Assembly (NCBI GenBank): GCA_023144585.1
Contig: JAGLFI010000066.1
Location: forward strand, 1-6,536
Direction of reading: 5' to 3'
DNA length: 6,536 nucleotides
DNA from: Desulfobacula sp.
GTDB lineage: Bacteria > Desulfobacterota > Desulfobacteria > Desulfobacterales > Desulfobacteraceae
A model generated the notes under the pieces. That model was not told the DNA's origin and ran no database searches. It worked only from the letters and a program-made list of their open reading frames with translations. Position 1 is the first letter of the stretch. Every line of letters begins with the position of its first letter. Positions 1 through 6,536 of this stretch are shown piece after piece. A program made the position numbers and the translations under genes.

Positions 1-2465
1 GCTGCAAGTGCCACATCCGATTCATTAATGGTACCCGTACCTGAATGAACAATTTTAATATCCACTTCTTCTTTAGCCAGGTCATTTAATGAATCATTCA
101 GGGCTTCAATGGAACCATGGACATCTGCTTTAACAATAAGCCTAAGCTCCTTAATTTCAGCAGCCCCAAGGTTCTCAAACATTTTTTCAAGATTGGCCCG
201 GCTTTTCATGGCCAGCTCTTTTGCCCTTTGTTTGTGCATCCTGTGACCGGCAATCTGTTTTGCATCCTTATCAGTAGTAACAGCAATAAATTCATCACCG
301 GCATTGGGTATACCATGTAAACCAACTATTTCAACGGGTGTACTCGGGCCTGCCTCACTAATCCTGTTTCCCCCATCATCTATCATCGCCCTGATTCGAC
401 CGGAGTGAAGCCCGCAGACAACGGAATCTCCATCCCTCAAGGTTCCCTGTTTTACAAGAACAGTTGCCACCGCACCACGCCCGGTATCAAGCCTTGATTC
501 AACCACATAACCATTTGCCTTTTTATCCGAATTTGCCTTGAGTTCCAGAACCTCGGATTGTAATGAAATCATTTCAAGGAGTTCCTCTACACCCTCTCCG
601 GTCTTTGCAGAGACTTTAACAAAAATAACATCCCCGCCCCAATCTTCTGCAAGCAGATCAAATTCTGAAAGCTCTCTCATGATTCTGTCAGGGTCAGCCC
701 CTTCCTTGTCCATTTTATTAACAGCAACCACAACCGGCACACCCGCAGCCTTTGAATGGTTAATCGCCTCTATGGTCTGGGGCATCACACCGTCATCTGC
801 TGCAACAACAAGAATAACGATATCTGTAATCTGGGCGCCTCTGGATCTCATTGCAGTAAACGCAGCATGACCCGGGGTATCAAGAAATGTAACCTGTCCG
901 CCGGTGGCTGTTTTGACATTATAGGCACCAATATGCTGGGTAATACCACCGGCTTCACCACTGGTAATCTTGGATTGCCTGATCACATCCAAAAGCGACG
1001 TCTTCCCATGGTCAACATGGCCCATGATGGTGACAACCGGTGCTCTTCCGACCATTTTATCTTCATCATCATCGCCATTTGCAATATTCAGCAGGGTATC
1101 TTCTTCAAAAGATGCTTTTTCCACCTCAAAGTCGAATTCAGTTGCAACCAGCACAGCCGTATCAAAATCAATGGTCTGATTCACTGTTGCCATAACCCCC
1201 ATGGTCATCAATTTGGCAATCATCTCATTGGCTTTAATACCCATACGTTTTGCAAGTTCGGAAAGTTCAATGGCCTCATCAATTTTAATGCGCCTTTTAA
1301 TTGCTTTTGGTGTCGTAATCTCGGTTTTCTGAAAATTTCCCTTTTTCCCTCTTGTATCCCTTCTGCCTCTACCGCGTTTTTTTCTGCCGCGGCCACCCTT
1401 GTATAAGGCATCCCCTTCAATCACGGATTTTCTCTTACGCTGTTTTCTTTTCCCGGCGGGCTTGGCATCGCTATATCCGGGTTTTCTTTTTTCTTTCTTA
1501 CGTTTTGCTGTATCTATTTCTTCCGACACGGGAGCATCAACCACGGGAGCACCCTTTTTAGGAATTGCAGGAGAAAAAGATGATACCCGTTCTTTCTTTT
1601 TAAACGGTTTTTTCTTTGCAGTCTCCTTGGGGCCGGTTTTCATACCAGGTCTTTTTCTATCCTCACCAGGCTTAGATCTTTTTAAGTTTTTAAGTACGGA
1701 AGGATCAGCTATTTTCACAATCTTTGCAGGAGCCGATTTTTTCTTTTTCTTTTTCTTTTTGACCTTTTTCTCTTCCTCTTTGGTAACGGTTGACTCAGTT
1801 TCCTTTACGACCGTCTCTTTTTCTTCTTTTTCAACAATAGGTTCTTTGAGTTCGGATTCTTTTTTCTTCACAGAAGAAATATCTTTTTTTTCAACATCAG
1901 ATTTTGACTTTTTCTTATCTGGTTCAATCTTTACCGGCTGGCCTTGTTCCTTTGGTTCCTCTGACTCTTCAGATTCTATGGGTTTAATGATCCTGGCAGG
2001 TTTACCCTTTTTCTTTTTGCTCTTTAATTTTGGTTTAGATTTTTTAGGTGCAGGCTCTGGTTCCTCAGGATCTTCTTTATCCGCCTTTTGCTCAATATCT
2101 GATGGCGTTACTTTTACCTCTTCCTCTACAACAGGTGCTTTCTTTTTAAGCACAACTATCTGTTCCGGTTTTTCATCCACCTTCTTTGTTGTCTCTTCCT
2201 CAATTTCCGGTTCAACTATTTCTTTTGGTTCTTCAGGTTCTTCAACTTTCTGTCTGCGCCTGCGGATAACGGATGGTTTTATTTTAACATCCGTTTTCTT
2301 TTTATTTTTTCCCAAAAGGCTCTTTTTAATTGCGCTGACAGCACTATTCTCCAGAGAACTCATATGGCTTTTAACTTCAATCTTCAACTCTTTCATTTTA
2401 TTAAGAAGCGCTCTATTCGTCATGTTCAGATCTTTAGCCAACTCATATACTCTGACCTTCACCAT
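1..2465 (-). CDS. infB: Translation initiation factor IF-2 (3' end missing)
   Basis: This GTPase delivers initiator fMet-tRNA to the 30S subunit and promotes 50S joining. The minus strand is open for 821 codons from ATG 2465 to the left edge, without a frameshift. An N-terminal IF2_N module ([12 protein letters not shown], residues 4-15) is followed by a Lys/Glu-rich linker (about 55-390) with eight lysines at 236-243 and a Gly/Arg-rich patch near 357-372. A second IF2_N-like module spans about 394-447. The GTPase motifs are all present: GHVDHGKT 482-489, DTPGH 529-533, NKMD 583-586 and SAK 619-621. Domain II starts near 651 (NGYVVES) and domain III contains KADVHG at 779-784. By comparison with E. 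coli IF-2, about 175 C-terminal residues (domain IV, fMet-tRNA binding) lie off the window, giving roughly 1,000 residues in total. The start is firm: an in-frame TAA directly precedes the ATG and a GGGGG Shine-Dalgarno-like run sits 6 nt upstream. It is the last visible gene of the rimP-nusA-infB cluster. Confidence 0.97.
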   Translation of the reverse strand, partial: MVKVRVYELAKDLNMTNRALLNKMKELKIEVKSHMSSLENSAVSAIKKSLLGKNKKKTDVKIKPSVIRRRRQKVEEPEEPKEIVEPEIEEETTKKVDEKPEQIVVLKKKAPVVEEEVKVTPSDIEQKADKEDPEEPEPAPKKSKPKLKSKKKKGKPARIIKPIESEESEEPKEQGQPVKIEPDKKKSKSDVEKKDISSVKKKESELKEPIVEKEEKETVVKETESTVTKEEEKKVKKKKKKKKSAPAKIVKIADPSVLKNLKRSKPGEDRKRPGMKTGPKETAKKKPFKKKERVSSFSPAIPKKGAPVVDAPVSEEIDTAKRKKEKRKPGYSDAKPAGKRKQRKRKSVIEGDALYKGGRGRKKRGRGRRDTRGKKGNFQKTEITTPKAIKRRIKIDEAIELSELAKRMGIKANEMIAKLMTMGVMATVNQTIDFDTAVLVATEFDFEVEKASFEEDTLLNIANGDDDEDKMVGRAPVVTIMGHVDHGKTSLLDVIRQSKITSGEAGGITQHIGAYNVKTATGGQVTFLDTPGHAAFTAMRSRGAQITDIVILVVAADDGVMPQTIEAINHSKAAGVPVVVAVNKMDKEGADPDRIMRELSEFDLLAEDWGGDVIFVKVSAKTGEGVEELLEMISLQSEVLELKANSDKKANGYVVESRLDTGRGAVATVLVKQGTLRDGDSVVCGLHSGRIRAMIDDGGNRISEAGPSTPVEIVGLHGIPNAGDEFIAVTTDKDAKQIAGHRMHKQRAKELAMKSRANLEKMFENLGAAEIKELRLIVKADVHGSIEALNDSLNDLAKEEVDIKIVHSGTGTINESDVALA

Positions 2466-2528
2466 TTATTGCCCCCAAGTAATACTCTTTTTTATATTCT
2501 TTTTTCGCCTGCTGCCCGTTATTTATAT

Positions 2529-2569
2529 AACCTGAAGGTCACACGCAACCTGAAGATCACACGCAACCT
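2529..2569. repeat. 18-bp tandem repeat, 2.3 copies, in the nusA-infB gap
   Basis: Two 18-bp units stand head to tail at 2534-2551 and 2552-2569. On the plus strand they read GAAGGTCACACGCAACCT and GAAGATCACACGCAACCT, differing at one base. A partial copy (AACCT) precedes them at 2529-2533. The last unit runs into the final base of the nusA stop codon. The rest of the 103-bp nusA-infB gap holds only the infB ribosome binding site and AT-rich sequence. No ylxR or ylxQ gene lies between nusA and infB. Confidence 0.9.
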
Positions 2570-2586
2570 TAACTATCTTCACCTTC
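2534..2586 (-). other. Nested inverted repeats at the nusA stop codon (possible mRNA structure)
   Basis: In the minus-strand transcript, the last sense codons of nusA contain GAAGGT (2586-2581) then GAAGAT (2580-2575). The two downstream repeat units carry ATCTTC (2557-2552) and ACCTTC (2539-2534). Each six-base arm has its own exact partner: the inner pair encloses a 17-nt loop containing the stop codon, and the outer pair leaves a 12-nt bulge. The one-base difference between the repeat units matches the one-base difference between the coding arms. No T-run follows, so this is not an intrinsic terminator. Whether it folds or has a role is unknown. Confidence 0.45.
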
Positions 2587-3900
2587 TTGAACATCTTCAC
2601 CATCTTCCTGATCTTGATTTTGGTCTTGATCTTTCTCTTGATCCAGGCGTTCCTGTCTTAATTCCTCTTCCAGGATAATTTTTGCTTCTTCAATCATTTC
2701 TTCAGCTTTTAATTCACTAAAATTAGCGATTGAAACAACATCTTCGATGATGGCTTCAGATATATCCACAAGAGAAGAATATCCACCTTTGAAAAGCACC
2801 TCTGCTTTAGCCAGCCCCACCCCTTTAAGTTTCATCAGGCTGTCATATCCGGCTTTCACTTCCCGGCTGTAGTCCTCTTCACTTGTTACCTCTAAGTGCC
2901 AGCCGGTAATCTCACAGGCAAGAGAAACATTTTGCCCTCCCTTGCCAATGGCAATGGAAAGATATTCATCGTTCACAATGACTTCCATGGATTGATTATC
3001 TTCATCAATGATCACCCTGGCAATCTCGGCAGGTGACAGAGCGTTACAGACAAATCTTGCTATATCCGGACTCCATTGAACAATATCAATTTTCTCACCC
3101 CGAAGCTCCTGAACAATATTCTGAACCCGGTTCCCTTTCATTCCCACACAAGCACCCACGGGATCTACATCTGAGTCCATGGAAGATACTGCAATTTTAG
3201 CCCTGATACCGGGAGCCCTTGCAGCACCGCGCAGGGTTACAATCCCTTCGGCCACCTCGGGGACTTCAGTTTTAAACAATTCGACTAAAAATTGTGGATG
3301 CGTTCTGGATAAAATAATCTGTGCACTCTTTGATTCTTCTAATACATCCAGAACATATGCTCGAATTCTGTCACCGCGCTTGTAATTTTCTCTTGGCATC
3401 TGATCCCGGGGCCTTAAAACAGCCTCTGCCTGTCCCAGATTAGCAATAATACTGCCCCTGTCAAAGCGTTGAACAATTCCATTAATAATTTTACCTTTTT
3501 TATGAATAAAAGTCTCATAGATAGCGTTTCTTTCCGCTTCCCTCATCTTTTGAATAATAACCTGCTTGGCTGACTGGGCGGCAATTCGACCGAATGCTTC
3601 TGTATCGATCCTTATACCCAGACTGTCTCCAATCTCACACTCAGGATCATATTCATATCCTTCTTCAAGGGTCAGCTCGCTGTCGGAATACTCAACTTCT
3701 TCTACAACCTCTTTAAAATGGAAAACCTCAACATCACCACTCTTCTCATTGTAGTGAACCTCAATATCAGCTCTGGGTCCGATTTTCTTTCTGGCCGCGG
3801 AAATAATAGCCTCTTTAAGGGTATTAATAAGAACCTCCGGTTCAATGCCCTTTTCACGACTCACCTGATCAATAACCCTTTTAATATCTGTGATAAACAT
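2569..3900 (-). CDS. nusA: Transcription termination/antitermination factor NusA
   Basis: NusA binds RNA polymerase and nascent RNA, modulating pausing, intrinsic termination and antitermination. The 443-residue product has the N-terminal polymerase-binding domain (about 1-125) and an S1 RNA-binding domain (about 135-200). KH1 carries GACVGMKGNRVQ at 249-260 and KH2 carries IAIGKGGQNV at 316-325. One C-terminal helix-hairpin-helix module follows (LKGVGLAKAEVLFKGG, 358-373). This lies between the two acidic repeats of E. coli NusA (495 residues) and the repeat-free Bacillus form (about 371). Residues 420-443 form an acidic low-complexity tail built from Asp-Gln pairs, encoded by a 6-bp GATCAA-like periodicity (2572-2643). 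The start is fixed by an in-frame TAA two codons upstream. GGAG lies 12 nt before the ATG, a rather long spacing. It begins 19 bp after rimP and is very probably cotranscribed with rimP and infB. E. coli NusA autoregulates the equivalent operon; that is only an inference here. Confidence 0.98.
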   Translation of the reverse strand: MFITDIKRVIDQVSREKGIEPEVLINTLKEAIISAARKKIGPRADIEVHYNEKSGDVEVFHFKEVVEEVEYSDSELTLEEGYEYDPECEIGDSLGIRIDTEAFGRIAAQSAKQVIIQKMREAERNAIYETFIHKKGKIINGIVQRFDRGSIIANLGQAEAVLRPRDQMPRENYKRGDRIRAYVLDVLEESKSAQIILSRTHPQFLVELFKTEVPEVAEGIVTLRGAARAPGIRAKIAVSSMDSDVDPVGACVGMKGNRVQNIVQELRGEKIDIVQWSPDIARFVCNALSPAEIARVIIDEDNQSMEVIVNDEYLSIAIGKGGQNVSLACEITGWHLEVTSEEDYSREVKAGYDSLMKLKGVGLAKAEVLFKGGYSSLVDISEAIIEDVVSIANFSELKAEEMIEEAKIILEEELRQERLDQEKDQDQNQDQEDGEDVQEGEDS

Positions 3901-3919
3901 GACTTACGCGTTCTCCATA

Positions 3920-4396
3920 TTACTGACCTGCAAACATTGCTTTGCTGATCACATGGTCTGATATTTCAACCCTCTTCCCATCAACAGCAATCACAACAGA
4001 ATCATCATTAATTATCTCAAGAATCCCCGTAAACTTTTTTTGATTCTCAATTAATTCATTTGTCTTAATTTTTACTCTCTCACCCTTGAAACGATGAAAA
4101 TCTTCTTTTTTATTTAACGGCCGGTTTGGCCCGGGAGAAGAAACCTCAAGCCGATAACTGCCGATATTCTCTATATGAACATCAATTAAATCTCCAAGTT
4201 GCCGACTGATATAAACACAATCATCTAATCTAATACCGCCGGGCTTATCCAAAAAAAGGCGAACAATATTTTCCCCATCACTATTGACCATATCCAAATG
4301 AACAAGCTCAAAGTTTTCAGCCTGACACAATGGCTGTGCAACTTCTTTAATTTTCTCAATTAACATGCTGTTATCTTGCTTCAACCTGCCACCCAT
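3920..4396 (-). CDS. rimP: Ribosome maturation factor RimP
   Basis: RimP binds the pre-30S particle and assists late assembly of the small subunit in the cytoplasm. The product is 158 residues from ATG 4396, close to the family norm of about 150. The N-terminal alpha/beta domain (about 11-88) includes the stretch FELVHLDM (29-36) and ends at the signature LEVSSPGPNRPL (83-94). The C-terminal Sm-like barrel covers about 95-158. The start is uncertain. ATG 4396 has CAGG 7 nt upstream, which is why I chose it. ATG 4366 (residue 11) gives a 148-residue protein that aligns better with the N-terminus of E. coli RimP but has almost no Shine-Dalgarno sequence. The gene opens the rimP-nusA-infB cluster, as in many bacteria, and sits just behind a terminator-like hairpin. 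Confidence 0.96.
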   Translation of the reverse strand: MGGRLKQDNSMLIEKIKEVAQPLCQAENFELVHLDMVNSDGENIVRLFLDKPGGIRLDDCVYISRQLGDLIDVHIENIGSYRLEVSSPGPNRPLNKKEDFHRFKGERVKIKTNELIENQKKFTGILEIINDDSVVIAVDGKRVEISDHVISKAMFAGQ

Positions 4397-4438
4397 AATA
4401 CAGCCTGCATACTACCTTTCTTTTACATCCTTAAATAC

Positions 4439-4459
4439 AAAAACGGGCAGATGCCCGTT
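4439..4459 (-). terminator. Rho-independent terminator or attenuator between tRNA-Gly and rimP
   Basis: The minus strand reads AACGGGC, loop ATCT, GCCCGTT, followed by a run of T that ends TTTTTG. This is a perfect 7-bp GC-rich stem with a tetraloop and a five-T tail (4443-4439). The plus-strand side lacks a T-run, so the signal is oriented to stop transcription coming from pheT and the tRNA. It ends 42 bp before rimP. That leaves little room for a separate rimP promoter downstream, and I see no good one there, so partial read-through into rimP is plausible. The rest of the gap (4460-4520) is AT-rich. A lone TATGAT (4507-4502) lies there without a convincing -35 element. Confidence 0.75.
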
Positions 4460-4520
4460 CCTAATACAAAAAATCCTCACCAAATAAAATCAATGGCTCA
4501 AATCATATCTTAATCCCCAA

Positions 4521-4551
4521 TAAATGGAATAATCTGCCATCCTTCCATTTA
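4521..4551 (-). other. Hairpin in the 3' trailer of the tRNA-Gly precursor
   Basis: TAAATGGAA (4551-4543) and TTCCATTTA (4529-4521) form a perfect 9-bp stem around a 13-nt loop, beginning three T residues after the encoded CCA. The sequence after it (TTGGGGATTAAG) is not T-rich, so this is not a terminator. It may protect the precursor or guide 3' processing of the tRNA, but that role is inferred. Confidence 0.5.
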
Positions 4552-4554
4552 AAA

Positions 4555-4630
4555 TGGAGCGGGCAACGAGACTCGAACTCGCGACATCAAGCTTGGGAAG
4601 CTTGCACTCTACCAGCTGAGTTATGCCCGC
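4555..4630 (-). tRNA. tRNA-Gly (anticodon CCC)
   Basis: This is a complete 76-nt cloverleaf with encoded CCA. The acceptor stem GCGGGCA pairs with TGCCCGC. The D stem is ACTC/GAGT around an 8-nt loop containing GG. The anticodon stem CAAGC/GCTTG encloses the loop TTCCCAA, giving anticodon CCC at positions 34-36. The variable loop is ATGTC. The T stem GCGAG/CTCGT has one G-T wobble and the loop is TTCGAGT. Discriminator base T73 fits bacterial tRNA-Gly identity. CCC reads GGG codons. A TTGACA/TATGTT promoter lies immediately upstream, and the gene precedes rimP-nusA-infB, the position held by metY (initiator tRNA) in E. coli. Confidence 0.97.
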
Positions 4631-4641
4631 ATTAACGGAAT

Positions 4642-4670
4642 AACATACCAACACCTATCAAGTTTGTCAA
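4642..4670 (-). promoter_or_regulatory. Sigma70-type promoter for tRNA-Gly (and perhaps rimP-nusA-infB)
   Basis: The minus strand has a perfect -35 box TTGACA (4670-4665), a 17-bp spacer and a -10 box TATGTT (4647-4642, four of six consensus bases). The tRNA begins 11 nt after the -10 box, so a start about 7 nt downstream would leave a leader of only a few bases for RNase P to remove. The promoter lies in the 80-bp gap after pheT, where I see no convincing terminator. The tRNA may therefore also receive read-through from pheT. Confidence 0.8.
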
Positions 4671-4710
4671 TAACACTTTTAGCCTCAATTATTAGCGGCT
4701 GTCTTCTCAG

Positions 4711-6536
4711 TTATTCCGGCAAATCTGCATTAAATTGATTAATAATAGCTTTTGAAATATTTACATGCAGTTTTTTGATATTTTTTTCTTTCAAGGTTTT
4801 GCTTGCCGATCTGTAAACCACCCGGAAAGACAATGACTTTTTATCTTCAGACAACGGCTGACCGTCAAACACATCAAAAAGAAAAACAGTTTCAATTAAT
4901 GATTCTTTTTTTGAAATAAGTTCAATCTGTTTCAAGATTGCCCCAACCGTCACGGTTCTGTCCACGATAATAGTAATATCCCTTGAAATGGAAGGAAATT
5001 TTGGCAGCGGCTCAGCTGTAACTGCTTTGGGAAGCAGGTCCTGTATGGCATTAAAATTTAAATCAAAAACAAATGCCTCCTGCTTTAACCCATAATTTTT
5101 TAAAATCTTATCATCAATTTTTCCAAGAGTACCCAAAAGGGTATCACCGAATTTGATAACGGCTGCATATCCGTCCTTGTAATAAGGACAGGATTTATCT
5201 TCAATTTTTTCAAAGTCAGTGTTTTCAATCATGAGTACTTCAAAAAATCCCTCAATTGCACCTTTCAAATCAAAAAAATCAACTTTAGTCTTTTTTGAAT
5301 ACCAGGAAGAATCCGTCCGGTTGCCAGTGATCAGGCCCGCAATCATTTCCTTTTCTTCAGGCAAAGCTCCCTTTTGTGTGGCAAAGAAAATCTTGCCGAT
5401 TTCAAAAAATTTCAGCGTATCTGCCTGCTGGGAAATATTTTTTTTCATTGTCTCAAGAAGCCCTGGGATCAAAGAGCTCCTTAAAACCGACATCTGATCT
5501 GAAATCGGATTTAAAAGCGTTTCAACCTGTCGCCTTTTATCATTATCCAACAGATTTAACCGATCACATGAATTTTCATTAATAAAATTATAATTGATGA
5601 TCTCACAAAAGGAAAATCCCGTCATTATCTGCCGGATCTTTTCCCTGAGAACGATTTTTTGATCCAACAGCCTGCCTTTTGCAGGAACCAGAGGATAACT
5701 TGTTTTGATATTGTTATATCCCCAAAGCCTTGCTACTTCTTCAGAAAGGTCTTCAGGCCTTGTAACATCCACCCTGAAAGATGGCACACCCACTCTCAGT
5801 CGGGTGCCATTTGTTTTCTCAACTTCAAATTCCACTGATTCAAGGATCTCTTTGATTGCATCTGCATCTAAATCCGTACCCAATCGGGTATTCAAGGCAT
5901 GAGTATTCAAATCAATTTTACGGGGAACCGCATTATTCGGATATTCATCAATAATATCTCCGGCAATAGTTGCATCACAAATTTGAGCCATCAGGGCAAT
6001 TGCCCTGTTTAATGCTTTGACCGTGCCTTCCGGGTCAACTCCACGTTCAAACCTGTGTGACGCATCGGTTGCAATACCGGTTTTCTTTGCAGTTTTTCTA
6101 ATAGATATTGGATTAAAATACGCGCTTTCGATAAGCACTCTGGTTGTGGAATCTGAAATCTCAGAATTTTCACCCCCCATCACCCCGGCAAGGGCCACAG
6201 GTCTGTCTCCATCACAAATCATGAGCATATCAGATTCAAGTGTATGATCTTTACTGTCAAGAGTGGTAAAATTCGTATCACTGCCTGCTCTTCTGATGAT
6301 AATTCTACTCTTTGCAACCTCATCAAAATCAAAGGCATGAAGGGGCTGACCCATCTCCATCATGACAAAGTTTGTAATATCAACCACATTATTAATAGGA
6401 GTAAGACCTATGGATTCAAGTCTTTCCTGAAGCCAGAAAGGAGAGGGTCCAACTTTAACATCAAATAAGAGTCCAGCTGAATATCTTGGGCAAAGATCAG
6501 GATCAATGATTTGAACTTTTGCATAATCATGGATGG
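4711..6536 (-). CDS. pheT: Phenylalanine-tRNA ligase beta subunit (5' end missing)
   Basis: PheT pairs with PheS in the alpha2-beta2 enzyme that charges tRNA-Phe; the beta chain carries the editing site and tRNA contacts. The minus-strand frame is open from the right edge, with 607 codons visible before TAA. An apparent GTG start at 6387 is internal: the 49 codons upstream encode conserved family sequence (CPRYSA, GPSPFWLQERL, TPINN). Visible residues run through the B3/B4 editing domain (about 15-200, with GVMGGE at 117-122 and DASHRFERGVDP at 157-168), the B5 domain (about 203-275, ending WGYNN), and the catalytic-like core (about 285-490). A C-terminal FDX-ACB anticodon-binding domain follows (about 510-607, with LPKFPSISRD and FDVFDG). 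By comparison with the roughly 800-residue family, about 190 N-terminal residues, including the EMAP-like tRNA-binding domain, lie off the window. pheS is expected upstream. E. coli has ihfA after pheT; here a tRNA gene follows. Confidence 0.97.
   Translation of the reverse strand, partial: IHDYAKVQIIDPDLCPRYSAGLLFDVKVGPSPFWLQERLESIGLTPINNVVDITNFVMMEMGQPLHAFDFDEVAKSRIIIRRAGSDTNFTTLDSKDHTLESDMLMICDGDRPVALAGVMGGENSEISDSTTRVLIESAYFNPISIRKTAKKTGIATDASHRFERGVDPEGTVKALNRAIALMAQICDATIAGDIIDEYPNNAVPRKIDLNTHALNTRLGTDLDADAIKEILESVEFEVEKTNGTRLRVGVPSFRVDVTRPEDLSEEVARLWGYNNIKTSYPLVPAKGRLLDQKIVLREKIRQIMTGFSFCEIINYNFINENSCDRLNLLDNDKRRQVETLLNPISDQMSVLRSSLIPGLLETMKKNISQQADTLKFFEIGKIFFATQKGALPEEKEMIAGLITGNRTDSSWYSKKTKVDFFDLKGAIEGFFEVLMIENTDFEKIEDKSCPYYKDGYAAVIKFGDTLLGTLGKIDDKILKNYGLKQEAFVFDLNFNAIQDLLPKAVTAEPLPKFPSISRDITIIVDRTVTVGAILKQIELISKKESLIETVFLFDVFDGQPLSEDKKSLSFRVVYRSASKTLKEKNIKKLHVNISKAIINQFNADLPE

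Noticed and set aside
756..1406. 216-codon plus-strand ORF
   Set aside because: It lies antisense to the second IF2_N module and GTPase domain of IF-2, whose motifs are intact on the minus strand.
1641..1643. Internal IF-2 start at Met275, as for the short IF-2 isoforms of E. coli
   Set aside because: The nearest GGTGAGG lies about 17 nt upstream, too far for normal initiation, and nothing else supports it.
1399..2535. 378-codon plus-strand ORF rich in Phe and Ser
   Set aside because: It is the antisense shadow of the Lys/Glu-rich IF-2 linker: AAA and GAA codons read in reverse give TTT and TTC. No ribosome binding site, no family resemblance, and the minus strand encodes a clear IF-2.
4502..4507. 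TATGAT as a -10 box for a rimP promoter
   Set aside because: It matches five of six consensus bases, but no plausible -35 box lies 16-18 bp upstream, and the terminator-like hairpin would lie between it and rimP.
4675..4705. Possible terminator after pheT (AGCC...GGCT)
   Set aside because: The stem is only 4 bp with a 12-nt loop and no T-run, which is too weak to call.
6385..6387. GTG as the pheT start
   Set aside because: The same frame stays open to the window edge and the upstream 49 codons encode conserved PheT sequence, so the codon is internal.

Overview
The window is a conserved translation and transcription housekeeping block. Every recognised gene is on the minus strand. In transcription order (high to low coordinates) they are: pheT (5' end beyond the right edge), a tRNA-Gly gene with anticodon CCC, rimP, nusA, and infB (3' end beyond the left edge). 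Protein style points to a moderately AT-rich deltaproteobacterium. The NusA opening, the long Lys/Glu-rich IF-2 N-terminus and the PheT sequence suggest a Desulfobacteraceae-like member of Desulfobacterota. This assignment is inferred from memory of the families, with moderate confidence.

Layout. At 4711-6536, 607 codons of the phenylalanyl-tRNA synthetase beta subunit are visible. The 80-bp gap 4631-4710 carries a strong sigma70-type promoter (TTGACA, 17 bp, TATGTT) just in front of tRNA-Gly(CCC) (4555-4630, CCA encoded). The 158-bp gap 4397-4554 holds a 9-bp hairpin directly behind the tRNA and an intrinsic-terminator-like hairpin (4439-4459) only 42 bp from rimP. rimP (3920-4396) and nusA (2569-3900) are 19 bp apart. 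The 103-bp gap 2466-2568 holds an 18-bp tandem repeat that pairs with the end of nusA. infB (1-2465) follows. No gene-free stretch exceeds 300 bp.

The genes work together. RimP matures the 30S subunit. NusA controls transcription elongation and termination. IF-2 places initiator tRNA on the ribosome. PheT and the tRNA supply decoding components. A tRNA followed by rimP-nusA-infB parallels the Escherichia coli metY-rimP-nusA-infB operon, here with a glycine tRNA in the lead position. The terminator-like hairpin between tRNA and rimP could therefore separate tRNA output from operon output.

I found no mobile element, CRISPR array, defence system or new gene family. The points worth a second look are regulatory or structural: the tRNA/leader architecture, the structured repeat at the nusA-infB junction, and the very long low-complexity IF-2 linker.
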